Source: JAFMJV01 sp963800275 (GTDB taxonomy: Bacteria; Chloroflexota; Limnocylindria; Limnocylindrales; CSP1-4). From it: a stretch of DNA of 64,000 nucleotides. Below, piece by piece: positions 8,643-17,109 of the stretch (within the stretch, counting starts at the first letter, position 1; each line of letters begins with the position of its first letter). Both the position numbers and the translations under genes were made by a program. Location of the stretch: positions 62,001 to 126,000 of the forward strand of contig CAWDAI010000001.1 of the NCBI GenBank assembly GCA_963800275.1, in the 5' to 3' direction. A model generated the notes under the pieces. That model was not told the origin of the DNA and did not search any database. It saw only the letters and a program-made list of their open reading frames with translations.

Positions 8643-9506
8643 CTAGCTCGTCGAGTCGGCGCGGACCTCGTATCCGCCCTCCTCTGTCCGGCGCACCTCC
8701 AGGTGCGGCTGGTCGTACAGCGATGGGCCGCGCCGACGCGTGCCGCTGGCGAGCTCGAATGCCGAGCCGTGCCAGGGGCACTCGATGCAGCCGTCCGCGA
8801 TCGCACCCTCCGACAGTGGCCCGCCGGCATGAGCGCATCGGTCGACCAGCCCGTGGACCGTGGCGCCGTCGCGGACGAGCACCATCGCCTGAGCGCCAGC
8901 GCGAGCCTTGACCGGCTGCCCCTCGGGGATGTCGTCCGCGTCGACCGGTTGCCATTCGCTGGGGGGCGATCGCCAGGCGTGCCGGTTCACCCCGTGGCCC
9001 AGGGCGAAGACCACCTCGCCGCCGACGTAGGCGCCGGCGAGAAGCACCAGGTAGCCGGCCCAGGCCAGGACCACGCCCAGTCCTCGGCTGTCCGCCCCGA
9101 CCACGCGCAGGATGGCCGCGACGATCAGCAATAGCAGCGCCGTCACCATGACCGTGGCGTGGACGGTCATAACCATCCGGGAGCGCCCATGCGTGTCGAC
9201 GAGATCGGCTGCTCCGGTCACCGCCGCGGCCAGCATGGCCACGATCCCGAGGACCAGGGCGACATCCGCCGCGGTGTCCTGTCCCAGCAGGTCGAGGATC
9301 ACCATCAGCGTGAGCGATCCCACCGGCACGTCGGTGATCGCCGCGTGGAGCGGATGGTCCAGCCAGGTCCCGACCAGGAAGTCCTTGACCGATCGCGACC
9401 GGTTGATGAGGGGCGCCAGCCGGCCTGCGGTCCAGTCGCCGAGCGGGCGCGCCCAGCCGCCCTGGGCATCGATGAGGCGCGAAGCTAAACGTGTCATCTC
9501 ACGCAC
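8643..9506 (-). CDS. DUF2231 membrane domain fused to a Rieske 2Fe-2S domain
   Basis: 287 residues. The N-terminal 180 residues carry about four membrane helices and the DUF2231-type opening FLVGTWLDHPLHAAITDVP. The C-terminal 100 residues are a Rieske ferredoxin with CAHAGG and CPWHGS, which supply the two Cys and two His cluster ligands. The protein is probably a membrane electron-transfer component. The first start is GTG at 9506, but a 10 bp hairpin ends three bases upstream, so the ATG at 9497 is a good alternative. Dodecin is just upstream on the same strand. Confidence 0.85.
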   Translation of the reverse strand: MREMTRLASRLIDAQGGWARPLGDWTAGRLAPLINRSRSVKDFLVGTWLDHPLHAAITDVPVGSLTLMVILDLLGQDTAADVALVLGIVAMLAAAVTGAADLVDTHGRSRMVMTVHATVMVTALLLLIVAAILRVVGADSRGLGVVLAWAGYLVLLAGAYVGGEVVFALGHGVNRHAWRSPPSEWQPVDADDIPEGQPVKARAGAQAMVLVRDGATVHGLVDRCAHAGGPLSEGAIADGCIECPWHGSAFELASGTRRRGPSLYDQPHLEVRRTEEGGYEVRADSTS

Positions 9507-9508
9507 GC

Positions 9509-9535
9509 GAGCCAGGCGATTGCGCCGCCTGGCTC
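9509..9535. terminator. Perfect hairpin between dodecin and the Rieske gene
   Basis: A 10 bp stem (9509-9518 with 9526-9535) and a 7-base loop. There is no T-tract on either strand, so it may pause, process or protect the transcript rather than terminate it. It is followed by a 14 bp direct repeat (9531-9544 and 9550-9563) spanning the dodecin stop codon. Confidence 0.5.
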
Positions 9536-9556
9536 GGTCAGGCGCTTAAGGCTCGG

Positions 9557-9787
9557 TCAGGCGTTCTGCGCGACCGTCTGATCGTCGTCGAGAACGAAGG
9601 TGACGAGCATGTCCACCTGGTAGCTGTCGATCTTGCCGTCGCGCATCGCGATCTTCTGATCCTTGATCCATGCTCCCTCGACGTTGCGCAGCGTGGCGCT
9701 GGCCCGCTCGAGGCCGGACTGCACGGCATCCTCGAAAGAACGCTTCGAACGGGCGGTGATCTCTGTCACGCGGGCGATGTCGTTCAT
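9557..9787 (-). CDS. Dodecin family flavin-binding protein
   Basis: 76 residues, close to the 65-75 of the family. The pattern VTEITARSKRSFEDAVQSG followed by ASATLRNVEGAWIKDQK is typical of dodecins, small dodecameric proteins that store or quench flavins. A tryptophan is present where the family stacks on the isoalloxazine ring (GAWIKD, near residue 40). An AGGAGG site precedes the ATG at 9787. Neighbouring genes are redox and stress related, which fits flavin storage. Confidence 0.9.
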   Translation of the reverse strand: MNDIARVTEITARSKRSFEDAVQSGLERASATLRNVEGAWIKDQKIAMRDGKIDSYQVDMLVTFVLDDDQTVAQNA

Positions 9788-10092
9788 GGTTGCCTCCTGT
9801 ATGTAGGTCCCGGGCAGCGGGCGAGTGGTCCGTCTTCCGGGCTCACTTCAGACGCTATCGGCGAGACCCGTGCAGTCGCCTCAACGGACGGCCGGGACCC
9901 GCTTGCATCTACGTTGCACCGGGCCACGACAGGTCGATCCCGCCTGGCCAGTCGCCGTGTGCCATGCCTCACAGTGCCAGCAGCTGCGCCGCCCCGAACG
10001 GTTGTCACATCGTTGCAAGGTCGCTCGGCCGAGGCGTTGATTCGGCCCAGAGGGATGGGAGCACAGGGTGGATGGCGGAAAGGAGCAGAACC
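9788..10092. other. Divergent intergenic region
   Basis: 305 bases between dodecin (minus) and the VOC gene (plus). It holds both ribosome binding sites at its edges and presumably both promoters. I see no clear sigma-70 pair, hairpin or RNA gene. Confidence 0.5.
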
Positions 10093-10479
10093 ATGCTAAC
10101 TACCCAACATGCCTATGCCACCTTGCCGGCCGGCGATATCGATCGGGCGCGCACGTTCTATGAAGACACACTGGGGTTCACGCCACACGACAGCGGCAAC
10201 GACGAGGTCACCTACGAGACCGCTGACGGCAACGCCTTCATGGTCTTCTCGTCCACGGGCAAACCGTCAGGCGACCACACACAGCTGAGCTTCCGGGTCG
10301 ACGATCTCGAGCGAGAGATGCAGGACCTTGCCGAGCGCGGCGTCCTTTTCGAGCCGGTGGACATGGCCGGCTACGATCCCGCCACCTTCATCGTCTCGGG
10401 CGAAGGCTTCCGCGGTGCCTGGTTCCACGACACCGAGGGCAATCTGCTCGTCCTCTCGGAGATACGGTCGCCGGCTTGA
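10093..10479 (+). CDS. Glyoxalase/VOC superfamily protein
   Basis: 128 residues, one VOC unit with two beta-alpha-beta repeats. Landmarks are LPAGDIDRARTFYEDTLGF at the N-terminus, the central FMVFSS strand, and GAWFHDTEGNLL at the C-terminus. The His and Glu pattern is incomplete for a glyoxalase I metal site, so a bleomycin-resistance-like or other VOC role is as likely. An AAAGGAG site eight bases before the ATG at 10093 decides the start over the longer open frame. Confidence 0.85.
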   Translation: MLTTQHAYATLPAGDIDRARTFYEDTLGFTPHDSGNDEVTYETADGNAFMVFSSTGKPSGDHTQLSFRVDDLEREMQDLAERGVLFEPVDMAGYDPATFIVSGEGFRGAWFHDTEGNLLVLSEIRSPA

Positions 10480-10485
10480 AGGCAG

Positions 10486-10878
10486 ATGGCACCGCGAGAG
10501 CGCGACATGGGCAAGGCCCCGCGACGACCACCTGATGAAACACCGGCGGGCAGCGGGCCGCTCGCCGATGCCGAGCCGGACGAGGGGCGGCCGTTGGAAG
10601 ATCCGGTCCTGGCCGATCGGTCCAATCCCCGCTGGGGCGGCGAGGGTCCAGCTCGACGCCCGGCCCAGTCGCTGGCGAACCCCGACGGCACGCCCAACGT
10701 CATGCCTCCAGCCGAGCCCGAGGTGCCGATGCCTCCGCCCGAGGAACGAGCGCAGGGCACACCACAGGACCAGGCCGCGAGGACGCTCGATTCCGAGGTA
10801 GGGCGAGACAACATCCGTGAAGGCCGTGGCGGGGGCGCAGCCAACCCGGCCCTGGCCGAGGGTGGTGAAGGTGGCTGA
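10486..10878 (+). CDS. Hypothetical Pro/Gly/Glu-rich disordered protein
   Basis: 130 residues with no hydrophobic core, rich in Pro, Gly, Ala, Glu and Arg, so probably disordered. No domain is recognised. It starts six bases after the VOC gene stop (ATG 10486, with ATG 10507 as an alternative), and its end overlaps the start of the cyclase frame. Coding reality rests mainly on this tight spacing; it may be non-coding. Confidence 0.4.
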   Translation: MAPRERDMGKAPRRPPDETPAGSGPLADAEPDEGRPLEDPVLADRSNPRWGGEGPARRPAQSLANPDGTPNVMPPAEPEVPMPPPEERAQGTPQDQAARTLDSEVGRDNIREGRGGGAANPALAEGGEGG

Positions 10879-11654
10879 GCGCCCGCAGGAGGGAGAAGCG
10901 TTCTGGCGCGAGTACCTCACGCGTGGGGACGCCCGCGAGCGGCGCGGACGGCAGCTGCTGCGCCTGATCCCCGACGGGCCGCGGTGCAAGCTGTGCCTGG
11001 CGCCGTTCGGCGGCCTCGGCGCGCCGCTCATGCGGCTGATCGGCAAGCGCCCGTCCGATCGCAATCCGACGATGTGCGACTCCTGCTTCGCGTTCGTGGC
11101 CGCGCACCACGGTGGCGCCGAGATCGAGTGCGCCTTCCTCTTCGCCGATGTCCGGGGCTCCACGGCCCTCGCCGAGACCATGGAGCCGGCGGCGCTTCCG
11201 AGGCCTGATGGATCGGTTCTACGCCACCGCCTCCAAGGCGATCTTCGACAACGACGGGAGCGTGGACAAGTTCGTTGGCGATGAGGTCATGGCCATGTTC
11301 TTTCCCCTGCTCAGCGGCGATGGGTTCGTCGAGCGCACCGTGTCAGCAGCGATCGCGCTCTTGCGCGCCACGGGACACAGGGACGCGGACGGGCCGTGGG
11401 TCCCGCTCGGCGCCGGCGTGCATGCGGGCCGGGCCTGGGTGGGCGCCGTCGGTGACGAAGCCCACGTGGAGCTGACGGCGCTGGGCGATACGGTCAACAC
11501 CGCCGCGCGTCTGGCCTCTGCCGCGGCGACCGGTGAGATCCTCGTGAGCTCAGCGGCAGCCGCGGCGGCCGGCGTCCCTGATGGCCTCGAACGGCGCTCC
11601 CTGGAGCTGAAGGGCAAACACGGAACCACCGACGTCGTCGTCCTACACGCCTGA
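10862..11654 (+). pseudogene. Class III adenylate/guanylate cyclase with N-terminal zinc-ribbon, broken by a 1-base frameshift
   Basis: Frame 1 (start GTG 10862 or 10871) encodes a Cys motif CKLC...CDSC (zinc-ribbon-like, about residues 40-75) and the start of the cyclase domain (FADVRGST, first metal Asp). At about 11195 one extra C shifts the frame. The second frame continues FRGLMDRFYATASKAIF, KFVGDEVMAMFFP (second metal Asp) and LGDTVNTAARL (transition-state Asn and Arg). With the base removed the protein is about 263 residues with all catalytic residues in place, so the lesion is recent or a sequencing error. A degenerate relative of the zinc-ribbon region lies at 18285-18358. Confidence 0.85.
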
Positions 11655-11698
11655 ACACGACCCGCTGCTGCGACACCCTCCCGGCTCCCGCTGGTCGG

Positions 11699-12523
11699 CT
11701 AGCCCTTGACCGCTCCCGACATGAAGCCCCGCACGTAGTAACGCTGCAGCAGCAGGAACAGGAGCACGCAGGGCAGAGCCATGACTACGACCCCGGCCTC
11801 GGTCGCGCCGTAGTCGATGACACCCATCGATTGCTGACGCAGGGTAGCCATGGCCAGGGGCAGCGGGGCCTGGGTCGGATCGCTGATCAGGATCAGCGGC
11901 GCGAAGAAGTCGTTCCACGCCGCCAGGAAGGCGAAGAGCCCAACGGTGATCACACCGGGAACGACCGCTGGCAGCAGGATCCTGCGCAGGGCGGCGAACG
12001 AACCGCAGCCGTCCACGAGCGCCGCGTCCTCCAGGTCCTGGGGCACGGCCTCGAACGAGATGCGCATCATGAACATGGCGAACGGCAGCTGGTACATGGA
12101 CAGGACCAGGCTCAGCCCGACGAGCGAGTTCTGCAGCCCGAAGGCATTCAGCAGGACGTATAGCGGGATGAGCAGCGTTGCATAAGGGACCATCAGGATC
12201 GCCAGCGTCAGCAGGAACAGGAGCTCGCGGCCCGGGAACTCAAACCTCGCGAAGGCGTACCCGCCGAACAGCGAGACCGTGATGGTGATGGCCACGGTCA
12301 AGCCCGAGACGATGACGCTGTTGAGGAAGAAACGGGGGAGCCCGATCCCGAAGTCGAAGAGGGTCTGGTAGTTGCCCAATCCGTAGCCATGGGTCTGCCC
12401 GGTGCCACCTGCGGGGCTAACCGAAGCCAGCGTGCTCCAGACCAGGGGGAACAGGAAGATGATGGCCAGCGCGCCGGTGACGGCATAGAAGGGCATGCGA
12501 CCGAATGCCTTGGCGTCGATCAT
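11699..12523 (-). CDS. Carbohydrate ABC transporter permease, MalG type (CUT1)
   Basis: 274 residues with six membrane helices. The EAA loop that docks the ATPase is seen as EAVPQDLEDAALVDGCGSF near residue 155-175. It is third in the operon SBP (13575), MalF-type permease (12546), MalG-type permease. It probably imports an arabinose-containing oligosaccharide, given the divergent GH127 gene. No ATPase gene is present in the locus. Confidence 0.9.
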   Translation of the reverse strand: MIDAKAFGRMPFYAVTGALAIIFLFPLVWSTLASVSPAGGTGQTHGYGLGNYQTLFDFGIGLPRFFLNSVIVSGLTVAITITVSLFGGYAFARFEFPGRELLFLLTLAILMVPYATLLIPLYVLLNAFGLQNSLVGLSLVLSMYQLPFAMFMMRISFEAVPQDLEDAALVDGCGSFAALRRILLPAVVPGVITVGLFAFLAAWNDFFAPLILISDPTQAPLPLAMATLRQQSMGVIDYGATEAGVVVMALPCVLLFLLLQRYYVRGFMSGAVKG

Positions 12524-12545
12524 GGTCGAGCTCGCTCCGACATGC

Positions 12546-13526
12546 TCAGCCTCGCTCCGAGCCTCGCAGGCCGCGGAACTGGACCACGTTCAGCGCCAGC
12601 AACACGACCAGCACGACGATCGAGATGGCTGCGGCCGTACCCAGGTTCTGGCGCTGGAAGGCCTCGCGGTAGATGAGCTGCACCACCGTTACGGTGCTGT
12701 TCGCCGGCCCACCCTTGGTCAGGATGTAGAACTGGTCGAAGGCGAGGAGCGAGCCCGTGATGCAGAGGATGAGCGCCAGCGCCAGCGAAGGTCGCAGCAG
12801 CGGCAGGGTGATGCGTCGTAGGGTCTGGCGGCGGGTCGCGCCGTCCACGGCGGCGGCCTCGTAGACGTCCGGCGGGATGGCCTGCAAGCCAACGAGCAGG
12901 ATGAGCATGTAGAGGCCGGCGAACTTCCAGACGATCAGGAAAGTGGTGGAGAGCAACGCTGCGAGGGGCGAGCCCAGGAACGAGATCGGCTCCGTGGTCA
13001 CGCCCATCTGCTCCAGCAGCGGGCTGATGGGACCGATCGAGGGAGAGTAGAACCCCCAGAACAGCAGGGAGGCCGAGGCCAGGCCGACCGCGACGGGCAG
13101 CAGGAAGACGGTGCGCAGGCCGCCCACATAGCGGCTGCCTTCTTGTACCAGGAGGGCCAGCCCGAGGCCGAGGCCGATGAGCAGTGCAGTGACCAGGATC
13201 GTGTATTCGATGGTGAAGACGACTGCCGGCCAGAACAACCGGTTCGCGTTGATCGCGCTGTAGTTGTCCGGGGCGTTCAGCCCGTGATCGCCGCTCAACA
13301 GCGACCAGTCGCTGACCGACATCCGGCCCACCAGCAGCAGCGGCAGCACGAAGAAGATGGAGACGAGCAAGATGGTCGGGAGCGCATAGGCCACGCCCTG
13401 CAGCTGCCGGCGCCGTCGCAGGCTCAGGCGCGGTGCGGATCCGGAAGCGCGGGTGCGCTCGGTGGCCGGGGTCATCGGTTCAGAGGGTAGCTCGGCTGCT
13501 TTGCCAGGAGCGGGCGGGATCGCCAT
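12546..13526 (-). CDS. Carbohydrate ABC transporter permease, MalF type (CUT1)
   Basis: 326 residues from the ATG at 13526, chosen because GGGCGAGG stands just upstream; a TTG at 13556 would lengthen it by ten residues. Six membrane helices and an EAA loop (IPPDVYEAAAVDGATRRQTL) are visible. It pairs with the MalG-type permease 22 bases downstream; that junction contains a 10 bp direct repeat (12531-12540 and 12551-12560). Confidence 0.9.
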   Translation of the reverse strand: MAIPPAPGKAAELPSEPMTPATERTRASGSAPRLSLRRRRQLQGVAYALPTILLVSIFFVLPLLLVGRMSVSDWSLLSGDHGLNAPDNYSAINANRLFWPAVVFTIEYTILVTALLIGLGLGLALLVQEGSRYVGGLRTVFLLPVAVGLASASLLFWGFYSPSIGPISPLLEQMGVTTEPISFLGSPLAALLSTTFLIVWKFAGLYMLILLVGLQAIPPDVYEAAAVDGATRRQTLRRITLPLLRPSLALALILCITGSLLAFDQFYILTKGGPANSTVTVVQLIYREAFQRQNLGTAAAISIVVLVVLLALNVVQFRGLRGSERG

Positions 13527-13574
13527 CGACCTCGCCCGCTCCAGGCCTATTGCCAACAGACGCCGCAGTGGCGA

Positions 13575-14855
13575 TCAGTAGGTCAGCGAGTCGTTGACGG
13601 CCGCGTTGTCGTTGTCGATCTGGCTGGCGTCTCCGAAGAGCGCGTCATACAGCAGCTGGACCCAAGGACCCTGGGGGTCGTTGTAGGTCTGGCCGAACTT
13701 GAGCGCGAACGGCGTCTCACCCTTGCCCGCGATGTCGTTGAAGAGCACCAGGCGCGGGTCTGCCGAGCTGTACTGGTTGTCCGCCAGGTCCGTCCTGGCG
13801 ACCACGTTGCCGCCCTTGGCCACGACCTCGACCTGGGCCTCGTCATCGAGCATCCAGGAAAGGAAGTTCCAGGCCTGGTCGACGGCCGAACTGTCGCTCG
13901 AGACACCGATGCTGTCGCCACCGACGAAGGTCGATTCCCCGCCGTTGATGCCGGCGATGGCGGTGACCCCGATGTCCTCGTCCTTGAGGTTGTCCGTAGC
14001 CAGACCCTGCAGGCTGGCGGGCATGGGCTGGATGCCGATATTGCCTGCCGGGAACTGGGCCGTCCAGGTCGGGCCTGCCTCCTCTAGCGCACCGGGACCC
14101 ACGATGCCGTCCTCGTAGAGGCTCCGGAAGGTCGAGTAGATGGCCTTCATCTCGTCATTCGCGAGGTAAGCCTCCGTGCCCTCGGGGTTCATCACGGGCT
14201 CGCCGTCGGCCCAGCTGATGGGCCACCAGGTGAAGACCTCACAGCCGCCGCAGCTACCACCGAAGAATGTGCCGTTGACATCACCGCCGAGTGCATCGAC
14301 GGCCCGGGCGGCCGCATCGAACTCGGCCAGCGTGGTCGGCGGGCTCTCCGGATCGAGCCCGGCCTGCCGGAAGAGCTCCTTGTTGTACATCCACACCGAG
14401 AGGTCGATGATGAACGGCAGCCCGTACTGCTGGCCGTCCCAGGTCGAGCCGTCGATGTGCGCCTTGCCCACGTTATCGATGTAGGGAAGCGACGCGATGC
14501 GGTCGGTGAGATCGGTGAAGAGCCCCTGGGAGGTCCAGTTGGGCATGAAGACCACGTCGGCTGAGAAGAGGTCCGGCAGTGAGTTCGAGCCTGCAGCGGC
14601 GCCGACCACAGCCTGGTAGTCATCGGTCGGAACGACGGTCAGCTCGATCTGGTTCTGATGGCTCGCGTTGTAGGCGTCCACGAGGGCCGTGGCCCGAGCC
14701 TCGGTCGCGGCGCGTGTCCACATGGTCAACGCAGTGCCGTCGTCGACGCCCTGCCAGGCCTCCTGCGCCGCGACCGGTGGTGCGGCAAGTAGTCCCACGC
14801 TCAACACGGCGGCTGCCGTGGCGAAGGCGGCTCCTCTACGGAAGTGTCCCCGCAT
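13575..14855 (-). CDS. Extracellular sugar-binding protein of a CUT1 ABC importer
   Basis: 426 residues. A Sec signal peptide spans about residues 1-31 (RR near the N-terminus, hydrophobic core, AxA-like end PPVAAQ). The mature part reads as a family 1 solute-binding protein (LTMWTRAATEARATALVDAYN, then LPDLFSADVVFMPNW). GGAGG seven bases before ATG 14855 sets the start. It is the first gene of the importer operon, and the promoter at 14927-14955 overlaps a LacI-like half-site. Confidence 0.9.
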   Translation of the reverse strand: MRGHFRRGAAFATAAAVLSVGLLAAPPVAAQEAWQGVDDGTALTMWTRAATEARATALVDAYNASHQNQIELTVVPTDDYQAVVGAAAGSNSLPDLFSADVVFMPNWTSQGLFTDLTDRIASLPYIDNVGKAHIDGSTWDGQQYGLPFIIDLSVWMYNKELFRQAGLDPESPPTTLAEFDAAARAVDALGGDVNGTFFGGSCGGCEVFTWWPISWADGEPVMNPEGTEAYLANDEMKAIYSTFRSLYEDGIVGPGALEEAGPTWTAQFPAGNIGIQPMPASLQGLATDNLKDEDIGVTAIAGINGGESTFVGGDSIGVSSDSSAVDQAWNFLSWMLDDEAQVEVVAKGGNVVARTDLADNQYSSADPRLVLFNDIAGKGETPFALKFGQTYNDPQGPWVQLLYDALFGDASQIDNDNAAVNDSLTY

Positions 14856-14926
14856 GACAGTTCTCCTCCTGTTCGATCTGCCTGCGTTCAGCGACGGGTG
14901 GTTCCCGGGCCCGCAGTGATGTCGGG

Positions 14927-14955
14927 ACAATACTACCGCATTCGTTTGCGCACAA
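14927..14955 (-). promoter_or_regulatory. Predicted promoter and LacI-type operator for the sugar-binding protein operon
   Basis: On the minus strand, TTGTGC (14950-14955), a 17-base spacer and TATTGT (14927-14932) form a sigma-70-like promoter. The half-site ATTCGTTTGC (14940-14949, plus strand) resembles LacI/PurR family half-operators and lies inside it, next to TGCGCA. The LacI gene at 17110 is the obvious candidate regulator. Confidence 0.45.
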
Positions 14956-15064
14956 CCCTTTTCTAGCGTGACGATCCCTGCTAGCATTCAGGTCCCCGCG
15001 CTGGTCACGACGTCGCCGGGTGGCACGTTCGGGCGCGTCCGGGGGATTGGCCGAGGAGGCAGAG

Positions 15065-17083
15065 ATGGATCACCAGTCCCGAACCGTCCCGGGTTCGCTC
15101 ATCGTCGCGCCGGTCGTGCCGACCGCATCCGCCAACGTCCGCCTCCGACCGATCGGTCTGGGGGCGAGCCGCATCACCGGGGGCATGTGGGCAGCACGCC
15201 GTGCCCTCAACCATGAATTCACCATGCCCCACGGTGCCGCGCAGCTGGAGCGCGCGGGCAACGTCACCAACTTCCGCCTGGCGACCGGGGAGTCCGGGAC
15301 CTACCAGGGCGGCAACGACGACTCCGGGACCACTGTCCCCTTCCTCGATTCGGACGTCTACAAGTGGCTGGAGGCCGTGGGCTGGGAGCTGGCCCAGGTG
15401 CCGGACCATGGCCTCCTTGGCCTGGCCGAGCCGCTCATCGACCTCATCGGCCGGGCCCAGCGCGCGGACGGTTACATCGACACCTTCTTCCAGGTGCTGC
15501 GTCCCGGGGCGGAATTCACCGACCTGCGATGGGGGCACGAGCTGTATGTGGCCGGGCACCTGATGCAAGCCGCCATCGCCTGGCAACGCGGCCTCGGTGA
15601 CGACCGCCTCCTGCGCGTCGCCGAACGATTCGTGGACCGCATCTGGTCAGAGCTTGGGCCCGGCAAGCGGGAGCTCATCGGCGGACATCCGGAGATCGAG
15701 ATGGCCCTCGTCGAGGCCTACCGAACCACGGGTCGCGCCCGCTACCTCGAGCTCGCCCGACTGCTCGTCGAGCGCCGCGGACATGGCCTGCTGGAGAAGG
15801 ACCGCTTCGGCAGCACCTACTGGCAGGACCACGAGCCCGTGCGAACGGCGGCCGAGCCAGTCGGGCACGCCGTCCGCCAGGTCTACCTCGACTGTGGCGT
15901 GAGCGATGTCGCCGTCGAGACCGGAGACACCGAGCTCCTGGAGGCGGTGATCAAGCGCTGGGAAGTCATGCGCGGGAGCCGCATGTACATCACCGGAGCC
16001 CTGGGCTCCCGGCATCGCGATGAGGCCATCGGCGCCGCCTTCGAGCTGCCGCCCGACCGGGCCTATGCCGAGACCTGCGCCTCGATCGGGAGCACGATGC
16101 TGGCGCGGCGCCTGCTGCTTGCCACCGGCGAATCCAGGTTCGCCGACGTCATCGAGCGGACGGCCTTCAACAGCGTGCTCGCGGGCATGGGCGCTGACGG
16201 CACCCACTTCTTCTATTCCAACCCCTTGCAGCGACGCTCTGGTGGGATCGAGATCCTGGAGGGGGCCGCCAGCACCCGTCGCGCCGAGTGGTTCCCGGTG
16301 TCTTGCTGCCCACCCAACCTGATGCGCTTCCTGGCCACGTTCCCCGACCAGGTCGCGAGCGTGGACGAGCGGGGACTCCACGTCCACCAGTTCGCGACCG
16401 GCACCATCGAGTTCGACGGCGGCGGAGGCCGGTCGGCTCTGGCGGTCGAGACCGACTATCCCTGGTCCGGGGATGTGCGCATCACGGTCAAGGCGAGCCC
16501 CGAGGCACCCTGGCGGCTCGTCCTGCGTGTCCCGCAGTGGTGCCCGAACGCTACGCTCACGCTCGGCGGCTCCACGGTCCTGGCCCGCTCAGGCCCCGGG
16601 GCGATGACGGTCGAGCGCAGCTGGCGACCCGGGGAGGAGCTTCACCTGGAGCTTGAGCTGTCATCGCGGGTGACCCGGCCCGACCCGCGCATCGATGCAT
16701 TGCGCGACACCCTCGCTCTGGAACGCGGACCGCTCGTGTACGTGGTGGAAGACGCCGACCTGCCGCCCGGCCAGTCGGTCGAGTCGCTGGAGGTGCCGCC
16801 GAGGCCCCGCGTTCATGTCGCTCCCACCTCCATCCCGCGCGTGGGTGAGATCGACGGGCTTGAACTCGAGGGCGACCTCCGAGAGGATCCAGCCGAGACC
16901 ACCTGGCCGTACCCAAGCGAACCGGCGGACGGGTCGGAGCCCACGCGGCCGGGACGCACGACCGAAGTCGCCGTCCACGCGGTTCCCTACTATGCATGGG
17001 GTGAGCGGGATGGCTTGGGTATGCGAGTCTGGTTGCCGACGCGTCCCCCCCACCGGGGCATTGATGATGGCGCTCTGTCGTAG
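15065..17083 (+). CDS. GH127 family beta-L-arabinofuranosidase (DUF1680)
   Basis: 672 residues, the usual length of GH127 enzymes, which release L-arabinofuranose through an unusual cysteine nucleophile held by zinc. The zinc and catalytic set is visible: E336 and C338 in YAETCASIG, and C414-C415 in SCCPPN. These match the Glu338, Cys340, Cys417 and Cys418 positions of the characterised Bifidobacterium enzyme. The N-terminal (alpha/alpha) barrel is followed by beta-sandwich domains. No signal peptide is seen, so it should act in the cytoplasm on imported oligosaccharides. GAGGAGG precedes the ATG at 15065. Confidence 0.9.
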   Translation: MDHQSRTVPGSLIVAPVVPTASANVRLRPIGLGASRITGGMWAARRALNHEFTMPHGAAQLERAGNVTNFRLATGESGTYQGGNDDSGTTVPFLDSDVYKWLEAVGWELAQVPDHGLLGLAEPLIDLIGRAQRADGYIDTFFQVLRPGAEFTDLRWGHELYVAGHLMQAAIAWQRGLGDDRLLRVAERFVDRIWSELGPGKRELIGGHPEIEMALVEAYRTTGRARYLELARLLVERRGHGLLEKDRFGSTYWQDHEPVRTAAEPVGHAVRQVYLDCGVSDVAVETGDTELLEAVIKRWEVMRGSRMYITGALGSRHRDEAIGAAFELPPDRAYAETCASIGSTMLARRLLLATGESRFADVIERTAFNSVLAGMGADGTHFFYSNPLQRRSGGIEILEGAASTRRAEWFPVSCCPPNLMRFLATFPDQVASVDERGLHVHQFATGTIEFDGGGGRSALAVETDYPWSGDVRITVKASPEAPWRLVLRVPQWCPNATLTLGGSTVLARSGPGAMTVERSWRPGEELHLELELSSRVTRPDPRIDALRDTLALERGPLVYVVEDADLPPGQSVESLEVPPRPRVHVAPTSIPRVGEIDGLELEGDLREDPAETTWPYPSEPADGSEPTRPGRTTEVAVHAVPYYAWGERDGLGMRVWLPTRPPHRGIDDGALS

Positions 17084-17109
17084 GTCCGAGCAGACAAGAC
17101 CGCGCATCC

